Positions 34,683 through 44,072 are shown, counted from the stretch's first letter. The stretch: 64,000 nucleotides of DNA from Tabrizicola fusiformis (GCF_013328815.1 NZ_JABUHN010000008.1:124001-188000); one strand, 5' to 3'. Translations and numbers: made by a program. Notes: generated by a model from the sequence alone, not told the origin.

Positions 34683-36332
34683 ATGGATCACCTGCGCCGC
34701 GCGCCGTTTCATCTGGATGACGAAGCCATCGCCTGGGTGGCGGCGACGCTGGCCGGCCTGACACCCGACGAAAAGGTCGGGCAGCTTTTCATCCACATGT
34801 CGATGGGGCAGGATCCGCAGGAGCTGGCGCGCCTTGCGCGGCTGCATCCCGCCGGGGTGACCCGGTTCTTCACGCCGGATATACGTCACGAAACGGCCTT
34901 TATGGACGATATTCGCGCGCAGGCGCGGGTGCCGCTGCTGATCTCGGCCGATCTGGAAGGCAGCCGGATGAGCCTGCCCTTCGGCACCGAACTGCCCAAT
35001 CCGCTGGCGCTGGCGGCGGTGGATGATGTGGCGGCCACCAGCACCATCGGCCGGATCATGGCCGAAGAGGCCCGGGCAATCGGGATCAACTGGAGCTTCA
35101 CTCCGGTTCTGGACATCAACGCCGCCTTTCGCAGCCCCATCGTGGCGACGCGCGGTTTCGGGGCAGATGTGGCACGGATCGAACGGCACGCTCTGGCCCA
35201 GATCGCGGCGTTTCAGACGGCAGGTGTGGCGGCAACGGTCAAGCATTGGCCCGGAGAGGGCCATGACGACCGTGACCAGCATCTGGTGACCACGGTCAAC
35301 CCCCTGACGCTTGAGGATTGGGAGGCCAGCCATGGGCGGCTTTACCGCGCGGCGATTGCTGCGGGGGTGATGTCGGTGATGTCGGCCCATATCGCCTTTC
35401 CGGCTTTCGTCCGCAGTCTTGACCCAGAGGCGGGGCTTGAGGCGTTTCGTCCGGCTTCGGTCAACCGGGTTCTGAACCAAACCCTGTTGCGCGAGCGGCT
35501 GGGTTTCAACGGTCTGATCGTATCGGATGCCACACCGATGGCCGGGTTCGGGGCCTTTGGACCAAGGGCGCAGATGCTGCCCGAAGTGATCGAGAATGGC
35601 TGCGACCTGATCCTGTTCTCGCCCGATCCCGCGGCGGATTTTGCGCTGATCTCGGATGCCGTCCGGTCGGGGAAGATCAGTGCCGAACGGCTGGAACAGG
35701 CTCTGATCCGGGTGCTGGGGCTGAAGGCGGCGCTGGGGCTGCATCGCGGCCCCGCGGCGCCTGCGGTGGCGCTGGCCCCCGAGGCGCATCGGGCGGCGGC
35801 GCGGGCGGTGACCGCGCGGGCGCCGACACTGGTCAAGGATGTGCAGGGGCTGCTGCCGCTGTCGCCGGGCCGGCATCGGCGGGTGTTGGTGATTTCGGGC
35901 GGGGTCATCTCGCCCATCCACCCCGAGCCGGCGCCGTTCGATCTGCCCGACCTTTTGCGTGCCGAAGGGTTCGAGGTGACGGATTACACCCCCGGAACAC
36001 CCATCACCCGTGAGAGCTTTGATCTGGTGCTGTATCTTTTCGGCGAGGAAACCCTGCTGACCCGCGGCCGGATTTTTCTGGATTGGGCGCGGATCATGGG
36101 TGGGTTTATGGGCGCAATGGAGCGGGTCTGGCATGAGGTGCCGACGGCGATGATCTCGTTCGGCTATCCCTATATGCTCTATGACGCGCCACGCGCGCCC
36201 TGCATGATCAACGCCTATGCAACGATGCCCAGTATGCAGGCGGCGGTGCTGGAATGCCTGTTGGGCCGGGCGCCCTGGCAGGGGCGCAGCCCGGTCGATC
36301 CGTTCTGCGGGCTTGAGGATGCGCGGTTCTAG
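34683..36332 (+). CDS. Glycoside hydrolase family 3 protein (NagZ-like group)
   Basis: A 549-residue GH3 enzyme with no signal peptide, hence probably cytoplasmic. The N-terminal barrel shows [11 protein letters not shown], the [14 protein letters not shown] loop (from about residue 187), which carries the Asp-His acid/base dyad of NagZ-like enzymes, and the nucleophile in [14 protein letters not shown] (about Asp282). A second C-terminal domain of about 200 residues is present, unlike compact NagZ. Its place behind xylA and an aldo/keto reductase suggests a beta-xylosidase or related oligosaccharide-cleaving role, but family chemistry would also allow beta-N-acetylglucosaminidase. Confidence 0.85.
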   Translation: MDHLRRAPFHLDDEAIAWVAATLAGLTPDEKVGQLFIHMSMGQDPQELARLARLHPAGVTRFFTPDIRHETAFMDDIRAQARVPLLISADLEGSRMSLPFGTELPNPLALAAVDDVAATSTIGRIMAEEARAIGINWSFTPVLDINAAFRSPIVATRGFGADVARIERHALAQIAAFQTAGVAATVKHWPGEGHDDRDQHLVTTVNPLTLEDWEASHGRLYRAAIAAGVMSVMSAHIAFPAFVRSLDPEAGLEAFRPASVNRVLNQTLLRERLGFNGLIVSDATPMAGFGAFGPRAQMLPEVIENGCDLILFSPDPAADFALISDAVRSGKISAERLEQALIRVLGLKAALGLHRGPAAPAVALAPEAHRAAARAVTARAPTLVKDVQGLLPLSPGRHRRVLVISGGVISPIHPEPAPFDLPDLLRAEGFEVTDYTPGTPITRESFDLVLYLFGEETLLTRGRIFLDWARIMGGFMGAMERVWHEVPTAMISFGYPYMLYDAPRAPCMINAYATMPSMQAAVLECLLGRAPWQGRSPVDPFCGLEDARF

Positions 36333-37069
36333 CGTTTGACGCTGGCGGTGACATAGTTCACCGACAAGTCGCGGTCCGACAGCGCCCAGCGCCACGACAC
36401 CGGGTTGAACACCATGCCCTTGCGGTCTACCGGATCAAGCCCCGCATTGCGGATCAGCGTGTAAAGCTCGTCCGGGGTGATGAACTTGGCCCAGTCATGC
36501 GTGCCCTTGGGCAGCCAGCGCATCACCCATTCCGCCCCGACAATCGCCATCATGAAGCTTTTCGGATTGCGGTTGAGGGTGGAGCAGATCATCAGCCCGC
36601 CGGGTTTCAGCAATTGCTGACAGGCGGTCAGATAGGCCAGCGGATCGGCGACATGTTCCACCACTTCCATGTTCAGGACGACATCGAACCGTTCGCCCGC
36701 TTCGGCCAGCGCCTCGGCGGTGATGTTGCGATAGTCGATGGTCAGGCTGGATTGCTCGGCATGAAGCTGCGCCACCGGAATGTTGCGCGGCGCGGCATCG
36801 GCGCCCAGCACATCGGCGCCCAGCCGCGCCATCGGCTCGGACAAGAGGCCGCCGCCGCAGCCGATATCCAGAATCCGAAGCCCGGCAAAGGGCGCCCGCG
36901 CGGTCAGGTCACGCCCGAATTCGGCGGCAATCTGGCGGGTGATGTAATCGAGCCGGCAGGGATTCATCAGATGCAGCGGCTTGAACTTGCCATTCGGATC
37001 CCACCATTCGGCGGCCATCGCCTCGAACTTGGCAACTTCGGCGGGGTCGATGGTGTTGACGGCGGGCAT
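36329..37069 (-). CDS. ubiG: Ubiquinone biosynthesis O-methyltransferase
   Basis: A 246-residue SAM-dependent methyltransferase carrying out both O-methylations of ubiquinone synthesis. Landmarks are [27 protein letters not shown], the SAM loop [37 protein letters not shown], and [31 protein letters not shown] (shown in part), all typical of UbiG. The start chosen is MPAVNTID (ATG at 37067-37069) behind AAGGAG; a start 63 bases upstream lies in the promoter region of the divergent peptidase gene. Confidence 0.95.
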   Translation of the reverse strand: MPAVNTIDPAEVAKFEAMAAEWWDPNGKFKPLHLMNPCRLDYITRQIAAEFGRDLTARAPFAGLRILDIGCGGGLLSEPMARLGADVLGADAAPRNIPVAQLHAEQSSLTIDYRNITAEALAEAGERFDVVLNMEVVEHVADPLAYLTACQQLLKPGGLMICSTLNRNPKSFMMAIVGAEWVMRWLPKGTHDWAKFITPDELYTLIRNAGLDPVDRKGMVFNPVSWRWALSDRDLSVNYVTASVKR

Positions 37070-37130
37070 TGCGAACTCCTTGCACACGCGCGCCAAGCGG
37101 CGCAGTCTGTGCCCCGTATATAGGACGGAC

Positions 37131-38111
37131 ATGGACCAGAGATCAGGCCAAAAGCGCGCAGTCGAATATCTTTACCCCGCGATTGATCCCTTTGATCAGC
37201 GGGTGATGGACATGGGCGACGGGCACCGTGTGTTCGTTGAACAATGCGGCAATCCCGCGGGTGTGCCGGTTCTGGTGCTGCATGGCGGGCCGGGGGGTGG
37301 ATGCAGCCCGGCGATGCGGCGGTATTTCGACCCGGCGGTCTATCGCGTGGTGCTGTTCGATCAGCGCGGCTGCGGCCGCTCGCGCCCCCATGCCAGCGTC
37401 GAGACGAACACCACATGGCATCTGGTCGCCGATATCGAGCGTATCCGGCAGGCGCTGGGGATCGAGCGGTTCATCCTGTTCGGCGGCAGTTGGGGGGCGA
37501 CGCTGGCGCTGATCTATGCGATTTCGCACCCCGAACGGGCGGCGGCGCTGGTGCTGCGCGGGGTGTTTCTGGCGACGCGGGCCGAACTGGACTGGTTCTA
37601 TGGCGGTGGTGCTGGTGGATTTTATCCCGACCTTTGGGCGCGGTTTCTGGCACCGATTCCGCCGGCCGAGCGGGGCGATCTGATCGGCGCCTATCACCGG
37701 CGGCTGTTCAGCGGCGACATGCTGTCAGAGGGTCGCCACGCCCGCATATGGGCCAATTGGGAAAACGCGCTGGCCTCGGTCCAGTCCGAGAGTGGCATGG
37801 GCGAGGGTCCGTCCGACTATGCCCGCGCCTTCGCCCGGCTGGAGAATCACTATTTCCAGAATGCCGCCTTTCTTGAAGAGGACGGCTGGATTTTGAAGAA
37901 CCGCGGGCGGATTACCCATCTGCCGGCAACCATCGTGCAGGGGCGGTTCGACATGATCTGCCCGCCACATTCGGCATGGAAACTGGCCGAGGGCTGGCCT
38001 CTGGCCCGGCTTTGGATGGTGCCGATGGCGGGGCACGCCCTGTCGGAACCCGGCATCAGCGAGGCACTGGTGCGCGCGATGAATGAACTTCGCCCGCAGA
38101 TCGCCCCTTGA
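37131..38111 (+). CDS. pip: Proline iminopeptidase (prolyl aminopeptidase)
   Basis: A 326-residue alpha/beta hydrolase of peptidase family S33 that removes N-terminal proline. The oxyanion region [10 protein letters not shown], the nucleophile elbow [10 protein letters not shown] (Ser), the aspartate in [10 protein letters not shown] and the final His in [10 protein letters not shown] are all visible, as is [12 protein letters not shown] of the family. The start ATG at 37131 begins [18 protein letters not shown], the usual N terminus. It is divergent from ubiG with 61 bases between starts, and followed by a structured leader and terC. Confidence 0.93.
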   Translation: MDQRSGQKRAVEYLYPAIDPFDQRVMDMGDGHRVFVEQCGNPAGVPVLVLHGGPGGGCSPAMRRYFDPAVYRVVLFDQRGCGRSRPHASVETNTTWHLVADIERIRQALGIERFILFGGSWGATLALIYAISHPERAAALVLRGVFLATRAELDWFYGGGAGGFYPDLWARFLAPIPPAERGDLIGAYHRRLFSGDMLSEGRHARIWANWENALASVQSESGMGEGPSDYARAFARLENHYFQNAAFLEEDGWILKNRGRITHLPATIVQGRFDMICPPHSAWKLAEGWPLARLWMVPMAGHALSEPGISEALVRAMNELRPQIAP

Positions 38112-38145
38112 AATGACGCAAGCGTGATCCATGTCTAGGGGGCAG

Positions 38146-38216
38146 ACCGGGCCCCTCTGACGATATCCTATCGTGATGTCGGACTGCATCGAGTGCGCTC
38201 GATGGTCATGCCCGGT
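38146..38216 (+). ncRNA. Candidate structured leader RNA (three-way junction) upstream of terC
   Basis: A closing helix of 7 bp (38146-38152 ACCGGGC with 38210-38216 GCCCGGT) encloses two hairpins: ACGATA-TCC-TATCGT (38160-38174) and CATCGAG-TGCG-CTCGATG (38187-38204), the second extended by GAC/GTC (38182-38184, 38205-38207) across a two-base bulge. A competing stem AGGGG/CCCCT (38137-38156) uses part of the closing helix. TerC-family genes in other bacteria are often controlled by the manganese-sensing yybP-ykoY element; I could not match its conserved loops from memory, so the class is open. Confidence 0.5.
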
Positions 38217-38262
38217 GTCTTTTCGGCTGCCCTCAGGCGTGCATTGCAACAATGAGGACGGT

Positions 38263-39255
38263 ATGGACCTTCTGACGACGCTATTTCTGGGAACCCCGCT
38301 GTGGATGTGGGGAACCTTCATTGCCATTGTGATCGGCCTTCTGGTGCTGGACCTTGGCGTTTTGCACAAGGATGGCGAAACCGAGATCGGGGTGAGCGAG
38401 AGCCTCAAGCTTTCGTCGATGTATGTGACGCTGGGCCTGGCCTTTTCCGGCTTTGTCTGGTGGACCAAGGACTGGGATTCCACCGCGAATTACCTGACGG
38501 CCTTTGTGGTGGAAAAGACGCTGGCGATGGACAATATCTTTGTCATCGCGCTGATCTTTTCCTTCTTTGCCATTCCGCGCGCCTATCAGCACCGCGTGCT
38601 GTTCTGGGGCATTCTGGGTGTGATCGTGCTGCGGGGCATCATGATCGGCCTTGGCGCCACGCTGGTCGCGCAATATGGCTGGATCCTGTATATCTTCGCC
38701 GCCTTCCTGATCTTCACCGGCATCAAGATGATGTTCGTTTCCGAGGAAAATCATAGCCTTGAGGACAACCGCCTGCTGCGCTTCCTCAAGCGGCGGATGA
38801 ATGTGACCGAGAGCTTGCGCGGCAATGCCTTCTTCGTCAACGAACCGCATCCGACCACCGGCAAGCTGACCCGCTATGCCACGCCGCTGTTTCTGGCGCT
38901 GATCCTGATTGAGGTGGCCGATCTGGTGTTCGCGGTGGATTCGGTGCCTGCCGTCTTCACCATCACCACCGATCCTTTCGTGGTCTATACCTCGAACATC
39001 TTTGCCATACTTGGCCTGCGCGCGCTTTATTTCGCGCTGGCGGCGATCCTGCATCGCTTTGCCTATCTGAAATATGCGCTGTCGCTGCTTCTGGTGTTCA
39101 TCGGGTCGAAGGTGTTCATTGCCGACTTGATGGGTTGGGCGAAGTTCCCGCCCTCGTGGTCGCTGGGCATCACCTTTGCCATCCTTGGCGCGGGCGTGGT
39201 GTTTTCGCTGTGGAAGACGGCGCGCGATACCCGTCTGGCGCGGCCCGCCCAATAG
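38263..39255 (+). CDS. TerC/Alx family integral membrane protein
   Basis: A 330-residue inner-membrane protein with eight or nine hydrophobic segments and the two conserved acidic membrane motifs of the family, FVVEKTLAMDNIFVIALIF and EVADLVFAVDSVPAVF. The family includes Alx, implicated in manganese export, and TerC of tellurium resistance clusters; no other ter genes are present, so a metal-export role as in Alx is more likely. The start ATG at 38263 follows GAGGA. The 150-base gap before it holds the structured leader at 38146-38216, suggesting RNA-level control. Confidence 0.9.
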   Translation: MDLLTTLFLGTPLWMWGTFIAIVIGLLVLDLGVLHKDGETEIGVSESLKLSSMYVTLGLAFSGFVWWTKDWDSTANYLTAFVVEKTLAMDNIFVIALIFSFFAIPRAYQHRVLFWGILGVIVLRGIMIGLGATLVAQYGWILYIFAAFLIFTGIKMMFVSEENHSLEDNRLLRFLKRRMNVTESLRGNAFFVNEPHPTTGKLTRYATPLFLALILIEVADLVFAVDSVPAVFTITTDPFVVYTSNIFAILGLRALYFALAAILHRFAYLKYALSLLLVFIGSKVFIADLMGWAKFPPSWSLGITFAILGAGVVFSLWKTARDTRLARPAQ

Positions 39256-39312
39256 CCTGCTTCCCCCCCGCCTGCGTTTGCGCTAGGCGGGGGGAACGAT
39301 CAGGAGGGCGCT

Positions 39313-40416
39313 ATGAGCTTCAACACCTTTGGCCATCTGTTCCGCGTGACCACCTGGGGCGAAAGCCACGGTCCCGCGATTGGCGCCACGGTGGACGGCT
39401 GCCCGCCGGGCGTGGCGTTGAGCGAGGCAGACCTGCAACCCTGGCTGGACCGGCGCAAACCCGGCACCTCGAAATTCACCACCCAGCGGAAAGAGCCGGA
39501 TCAGGTGCGGATTCTGTCGGGGGTGTTCGAAGGTCGCACGACCGGCACGCCGATCCAGTTGATGATCGAGAACACCGACCAACGGTCAAAAGACTATGGC
39601 GACATTGCGCAGGCTTTTCGGCCGGGCCATGCCGATATCACCTATCATCAGAAGTATGGCGTTCGGGATTATCGCGGTGGCGGGCGGTCTTCGGCGCGGG
39701 AAACCGCCAGCCGGGTTGCGGCGGGCGGCGTGGCGCGGGCGGTGCTGGCGGCGCTGGTGCCGGGACTGCGGATCAGCGGCTATATGATGCAGATGGGGCC
39801 AAAGGCGATTGACCGCAGCCGGTTCGATGCCGCGGTGATCGAAGGCAACCCCTTCTGGTGCCCCGACCCGGTCGCGGCGGCAGATTGGGCAGTCTATCTG
39901 GATGAGCTGCGGCTGGCACATAACTCGGTCGGCGCGGTGATCGAGGTGGTGGCAGAGGGCGTCCCGGCGGGGCTTGGTGCGCCGCTTTATGCCAAACTGG
40001 ACAGCGATCTTGCCTCGGCGATGATGTCGATCAATGCCGTCAAGGCGGTGGAGATCGGTGATGGCATGGCAGCGGCCTGCCTGACCGGCGTCGAGAATGC
40101 GGACGAAATCCGCATGGGCGCCACGGGGCCAGAGTTCCTGTCGAACCACGCGGGCGGCATCCTTGGCGGGATTTCCACCGGGCAGCCGGTGGTCTGTCGT
40201 TTTGCCGTCAAGCCGACCTCCAGCATCCTGACCCCCCGCCGCACCATCAACCAGCGCGGCGAAGAGGTGGACCTGATCACCAAGGGCCGGCATGACCCCT
40301 GCGTCGGCATCCGCGCCGTGCCGGTGGGCGAGGCGATGATGGCCTGCGTTCTGCTGGACCACCTGCTGATGGACCGCGCCCAGACCGGCGGCCAGCGCGG
40401 GCCGATTGGCAGCTAA
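39313..40416 (+). CDS. aroC: Chorismate synthase
   Basis: Last enzyme of the shikimate pathway, turning EPSP into chorismate with reduced FMN. It is 367 residues, as expected. The three family signatures are visible: [19 protein letters not shown] at the N terminus, [19 protein letters not shown] in the middle and RPTSSI-like KPTSSILTP with the conserved [13 protein letters not shown] near the C terminus. GGAGG lies seven bases before the ATG. Its stop overlaps the convergent ferredoxin stop by 4 bases. Confidence 0.97.
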   Translation: MSFNTFGHLFRVTTWGESHGPAIGATVDGCPPGVALSEADLQPWLDRRKPGTSKFTTQRKEPDQVRILSGVFEGRTTGTPIQLMIENTDQRSKDYGDIAQAFRPGHADITYHQKYGVRDYRGGGRSSARETASRVAAGGVARAVLAALVPGLRISGYMMQMGPKAIDRSRFDAAVIEGNPFWCPDPVAAADWAVYLDELRLAHNSVGAVIEVVAEGVPAGLGAPLYAKLDSDLASAMMSINAVKAVEIGDGMAAACLTGVENADEIRMGATGPEFLSNHAGGILGGISTGQPVVCRFAVKPTSSILTPRRTINQRGEEVDLITKGRHDPCVGIRAVPVGEAMMACVLLDHLLMDRAQTGGQRGPIGS

Positions 40417-40727
40417 GGCTCGGGCACATGCAGGATGATGCCGTCCAGCGCGGGTGTCATCCTGATCTGGCAGGACAGGCGCGAGGTGTCGCGCCGTTCC
40501 GCCTCGGCCACGTCCAGCATGGCATCCTCAAAGGTTTCCGGGCTGCCGGAGCGGTCGGCCCAGACGGCATCGACATAGACATGGCAGGTCGCACAGGACA
40601 GTGACCCGCCGCATTCGCCCACCACGCGGGGCACATTGGCGGCGACAGCGGCCTCCATCAGGTTCTGGCCTTCGCGGACCTCGGCGCTGATCTGGCGGCC
40701 GTCGGAGAGTATCCAGGTGGCTTTCAT
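40413..40727 (-). CDS. Adrenodoxin-type [2Fe-2S] ferredoxin
   Basis: A 104-residue ferredoxin with cluster ligands Cys39, Cys45, Cys48 ([10 protein letters not shown]) and Cys86 (RLSCQI), the C-X5-C-X2-C-X37-C spacing of the adrenodoxin/putidaredoxin group, which donates electrons to cytochrome P450s. It is the last gene of the leftward run P450, glutamine-synthetase-like ligase, ferredoxin, with only seven bases between it and the ligase stop. The likely partner is therefore the P450 at 42057-43313. The start ATG (40725-40727) follows GAGG. No ferredoxin reductase is nearby. Confidence 0.92.
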   Translation of the reverse strand: MKATWILSDGRQISAEVREGQNLMEAAVAANVPRVVGECGGSLSCATCHVYVDAVWADRSGSPETFEDAMLDVAEAERRDTSRLSCQIRMTPALDGIILHVPEP

Positions 40728-40734
40728 CGCGGCC

Positions 40735-42027
40735 TCACACATACCAGACATAGAAATCGCGCAGCGCGTCACCTTCCAGCGCGGCAGTCTTGTCCACCTC
40801 GGCGCGCTTCATGAAGATGTGGTTCTCGCACAGCCCCTGCCCCACGGCGGCGCAGAGCGCGGTGTCGGTAGCCAGATCGTCCATCGCTTCGCCAAGCGAG
40901 GCGGCAACGCCCTGCCCGGCGTCGATCCGGTCAAAGCAATCGCCTTCCTCCATCGGCAGCAGGGGATAGCCGCCCTCGAACCCCAGCCGTGCCGCCTGCA
41001 ACACCGCGGCGACGGCGGTATAGGGATTGGCAGAGGCGTCCGGCATCCGGTGTTCCAGCCGGGCCTTCTTGCCGCCCTCGGCCGAAACCCGCACGGTCAC
41101 GCCGCGATGATCCCCGCCCCAGTTGCACCAATAGCCGGAAAGCGAGGCCGGTTGCAGCCGCGCGTAAGACAGGGCCGTGGGCGCCACCAGCCCCGCCAAT
41201 GCCTTGTGGTGCCGCATCCAGCCCGCGACGCAGCCCCGGGCCAGATCGTTCAGCCGGTCCGGCCCGCCCCGGTCGCCATTGGCAAGGGCGTTGTGGCCCT
41301 TGGCATCCTCAAACGACAGGTTGATGTGCATTCCTGAGCCGCCCTTGCCCGCAATCGGCTTGGGCAGGAAGGTCAACAAGACGCCGTGATCCAGCGCCAC
41401 CTCGCGCGCCATCTGGCGGAAGAGGACAACCTCATCCACGGCGCGCACCGCCTCGTCATAGGAAAGGGTGAATTCGAACTGCGGGGTGTCATATTCGGCG
41501 GTGATCAGTTCAAGCCTGAACCCCGCCGCAAGGGCCGCATCCCAGATGGCATCGGTGAACCGCTGCGGATCGGTGAAATTGCCGGTGCCGTAAACCACGC
41601 CGCCGGGGGTGTCATAAGGGACAAGCTTGCCCTCGTCATCCTTGACCAGCGCGAAAGCTTCAAGCTCGATGCCGACTTTGGCGGTCAGCCCGTGCTTTTG
41701 CCAATCGGCCTGCGCCCGTTTCAGCGCACCGCGCGGGCAGAGCGGCAGGGGAAGGCCGTCATCGCCGTAAAGGTCGCCGAGGACGACGTTTGTGTCCGGC
41801 TCCCATCCGGCGCGAATCTCATCGGCCTTCCAGCGCAGGGCCATGTCGGGCAGCCCCTCGCGGCATTTGGTATGCGGAGCGTCGAGCAGCAGATCCTTGT
41901 CGTAATGCACCGAGAAGGTGGGCCGGGCGAACCGGCTTTCGTCATCGCGCATCTTGTGGGCGGGAAGGTATTTCCCGCGCATGATTGACAGATGGTCACA
42001 GAACATCGCACGCAGGCGGTCGGTCAT
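40735..42027 (-). CDS. Glutamine-synthetase-family ligase, probable gamma-glutamylating enzyme
   Basis: A 430-residue member of the glutamine synthetase fold. The metal/glutamate site GIELEAFALV, AEYDTPQFEFTLSYDEA, the GSGMHINLSF loop and RLEHRMPDASANPYTAVAAVL are clear. It deviates from housekeeping GlnA near the ATP/phosphate region (NWGGDHRGVTVRV), as do PuuA, IpuC and AtdA1, which attach glutamate to amines. With a P450 and ferredoxin in the same operon and a glutamine amidotransferase opposite, it more likely activates an amine substrate than makes glutamine. The start ATG at 42025-42027 follows GGGAG; the P450 stop is 29 bases upstream. Confidence 0.85.
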   Translation of the reverse strand: MTDRLRAMFCDHLSIMRGKYLPAHKMRDDESRFARPTFSVHYDKDLLLDAPHTKCREGLPDMALRWKADEIRAGWEPDTNVVLGDLYGDDGLPLPLCPRGALKRAQADWQKHGLTAKVGIELEAFALVKDDEGKLVPYDTPGGVVYGTGNFTDPQRFTDAIWDAALAAGFRLELITAEYDTPQFEFTLSYDEAVRAVDEVVLFRQMAREVALDHGVLLTFLPKPIAGKGGSGMHINLSFEDAKGHNALANGDRGGPDRLNDLARGCVAGWMRHHKALAGLVAPTALSYARLQPASLSGYWCNWGGDHRGVTVRVSAEGGKKARLEHRMPDASANPYTAVAAVLQAARLGFEGGYPLLPMEEGDCFDRIDAGQGVAASLGEAMDDLATDTALCAAVGQGLCENHIFMKRAEVDKTAALEGDALRDFYVWYV

Positions 42028-42056
42028 CGGATACTCCCTGTCGCGGTCTGACGCCG

Positions 42057-43313
42057 CTATTGCATGGTGATGCGGACGGGCAGTTCCTTGATGCCGCCCA
42101 CAAAGTTGGAACGCAGGAATTTTTGCTCTCCGGCAGGTTCGATCCTGCGGATCCGTTTCGCAAGCTCTTCGAAGAGAACGCGAACCTCCAGCCGGGCCAG
42201 CCACATACCAAGACAGACATGCGGCCCGCCTTGCCCGAAGGCGACATGGCGGTTCACCGTGCGGGCCAGATCGACGCGGAAAGGGTCGCTGAAGGCCGTT
42301 TCGTCACGATTCCCTGACAGGAACCAATACAGCACCTTCTGACCTTGCCGCACCTGTTTGCCATGAAATTCGAAGTCGCGGGTGGCCGTGCGGCGGAAAT
42401 AGATCGCAGGGGTGGCCCAGCGGATGATCTCATCCGCCATCGTGTCCCAGACCTCGCCACGCTGCAATTGGCCCAGCAGTTCGGGCTGATGGGCCAGCGC
42501 CTGAATACCGGCTGCGATGGAATAGCGGGTGGTGTCATTGCCCGCAGCAACCAGAAGGCAGAAGAAGTTGCGGAATTCGTGTTCCGGCATGACCTGCCCG
42601 TCAGGGCCGGGCTGCAGGATAAGGTTGAGAACGCCCGAAGTATCGCCGCTTTCCGCCTTTTTGCGCATCAGATCCTTGGCATAGACAAAGAGTTCCGCCC
42701 CGGCCGGAGAGTTGAAGGGCATCATGCGAAATTCATCCGTTGTCATCTTGTCGAGGACGTGGCTGGTAAAGTCCGGGTCGGTATTGGCGATCAGCGCATC
42801 GCCACGTTCGACCAGCCAAGGCAGATCTTCGTCTGGGGTGCCGATGATGCGGCCCAGCATCCGCATGGGCAGTTGACGGGCGATTTCGCGGGTAGCGTCG
42901 AAGGTGCCCTTTTCCAGCGCCGCATCAAGGATGGGCCCGCACAGCTCGCGGATCAGCGGTTCGAACTGCGCAATGACGGGTTTCGAGAAGGCTTTGGCAA
43001 CCTTGATCCGGGTCTGCATATGCTCGGGCGCATCGGTTTCCTGAAAGGTGCGGCGGGCGAGGTATTCTTCATAGGTCTGATCCTCCATTCGAATACCGCG
43101 GGCGGAGGAGAGAAGGTCGGGCTGCCCGTTCAGCGCCAGAATGTCCGCGTGGCGGGTAACCGACCAGAAACTTTCCCCCGCGCCCCATTCGGTCCAGTGC
43201 ATCGGATCGTCGCGGCGCAGGCGGGCAAAGGTGTTGTGCGGCGCGCCGGCAGCAAAGGTGTCATGGCTGGTCAGATCGGCGTGGCCGTCATCGGTGGGGG
43301 TCCAGATCGTCAC
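42057..43313 (-). CDS. Cytochrome P450
   Basis: A 418-residue soluble bacterial P450. The I-helix oxygen-binding motif is AAGNDTTR (256-263), the ExxR pair is Glu295/Arg298 (EIIR), and the heme loop FGQGGPHVCLG carries the axial ligand Cys367. The substrate cannot be deduced; the overall pattern is closest to bacterial class I P450s of the CYP125/CYP142-like branch. The start is GTG at 43311-43313, positioned seven bases after AGGAG; the preceding in-frame TTG has no such site. It is first in the operon P450, ligase, ferredoxin and divergent from the amidotransferase gene. Confidence 0.92.
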   Translation of the reverse strand: MTIWTPTDDGHADLTSHDTFAAGAPHNTFARLRRDDPMHWTEWGAGESFWSVTRHADILALNGQPDLLSSARGIRMEDQTYEEYLARRTFQETDAPEHMQTRIKVAKAFSKPVIAQFEPLIRELCGPILDAALEKGTFDATREIARQLPMRMLGRIIGTPDEDLPWLVERGDALIANTDPDFTSHVLDKMTTDEFRMMPFNSPAGAELFVYAKDLMRKKAESGDTSGVLNLILQPGPDGQVMPEHEFRNFFCLLVAAGNDTTRYSIAAGIQALAHQPELLGQLQRGEVWDTMADEIIRWATPAIYFRRTATRDFEFHGKQVRQGQKVLYWFLSGNRDETAFSDPFRVDLARTVNRHVAFGQGGPHVCLGMWLARLEVRVLFEELAKRIRRIEPAGEQKFLRSNFVGGIKELPVRITMQ

Positions 43314-43343
43314 GGGCAGGCTCCTCTTGAGCGGCGGATACAA

Positions 43344-43370
43344 AATATGCTAATGACATTCATAAATATG
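43344..43370. promoter_or_regulatory. Candidate operator in the P450/amidotransferase divergent promoter
   Basis: The 72-base gap between the two divergent starts is AT-rich, unlike its surroundings. It contains a 9-base palindrome AATGACATT (43352-43360) flanked by two direct AATATG hexamers (43344-43349 and 43365-43370) exactly 21 bases, two helical turns, apart. Such symmetry suits a regulator controlling both directions. On the minus strand TTTACA is a possible -35 for the P450 operon. Confidence 0.4.
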
Positions 43371-43385
43371 TAAAGCGGGAAGATC

Positions 43386-44072
43386 ATGCATATTGCGGTT
43401 CTGATGGCGAACACCGACGAAAGCGCCTTTGCGCAGGCCCATCCGCGCGATGGCGAGAAGTTCCGCGCGATGTTGCAGGGGTGCCGGGCGGATTGGCGGG
43501 TCACAGTCTTTTCGGTGAAGGACGGGGAGTTTCCGCCCGATGACGCCCGCTTTGACGGTTGGCTGATCACCGGCAGCCCGGCCTCGGTGAATGATGATTC
43601 GGCGTGGATTGGGCGACTTCTGGCGCTGATCCGGCGATTGGCGGACGAGGGGCAGCCGGTTTTCGGCGCCTGTTTCGGACATCAGGCGGTTGCAAAGGCA
43701 CTGGGCGGACGGGTGGGGCCAAATCCCGGAGGTTGGGTGTTCGGGTTGGCGCGAACAGAGATGGAGGGCGTTGGAATCAGTCTCTATGCGGCACATAGGG
43801 AGCAGGTTCTGGATCTGCCGCAGGACGCTGTGGTGCTGGGCGGCAATGCGGAATGTGCGGTTGGCAGCTATGCCATCGGCCGGCGCATTCTGACCACACA
43901 GTATCACCCCGAGATGGGCCCGGAGTTTGTTGCCGCGCTGGTCGAAGCTTTTGCCGATAGACTGCCGGAAGAGGTGGTTGCACGCGCCCGCGCTTCGATC
44001 TCGGGGCGGCAGGCGGATTCGGACTGGATCGCGGAACGGATCGCGCGATTCTATGAAGAGGCGGTCAGATGA
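43386..44072 (+). CDS. Class I glutamine amidotransferase domain protein
   Basis: A 228-residue protein made of one GATase1 domain. The triad is complete: Cys96 in GACFGHQ, and His174 with Glu176 in QYHPEM. Stand-alone members include GMP-synthase-like hydrolases and gamma-glutamyl hydrolases; in polyamine and aniline pathways such a domain works alongside a glutamine-synthetase-like ligase (PuuD with PuuA, AtdA2 with AtdA1). Sharing a promoter region with such a ligase here suggests hydrolysis of the gamma-glutamyl bond or nitrogen transfer. The stop overlaps the convergent ilvA stop by 8 bases. Confidence 0.88.
   Translation: MHIAVLMANTDESAFAQAHPRDGEKFRAMLQGCRADWRVTVFSVKDGEFPPDDARFDGWLITGSPASVNDDSAWIGRLLALIRRLADEGQPVFGACFGHQAVAKALGGRVGPNPGGWVFGLARTEMEGVGISLYAAHREQVLDLPQDAVVLGGNAECAVGSYAIGRRILTTQYHPEMGPEFVAALVEAFADRLPEEVVARARASISGRQADSDWIAERIARFYEEAVR

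Noticed and set aside
34668-36395. Leftward frame of 575 codons opposite the GH3 gene
   Set aside because: Same shadow pattern; the GH3 frame has clear catalytic motifs.
38146-38216. Calling the terC leader a yybP-ykoY manganese riboswitch outright
   Set aside because: Context and fold fit, but the conserved loop sequences were not recognised, so it is reported only as a structured candidate.
42057-43343. TTG start at 43341-43343 for the P450
   Set aside because: It has no ribosome site and lies in the AT-rich promoter gap, while GTG at 43313 has AGGAG at ideal spacing.
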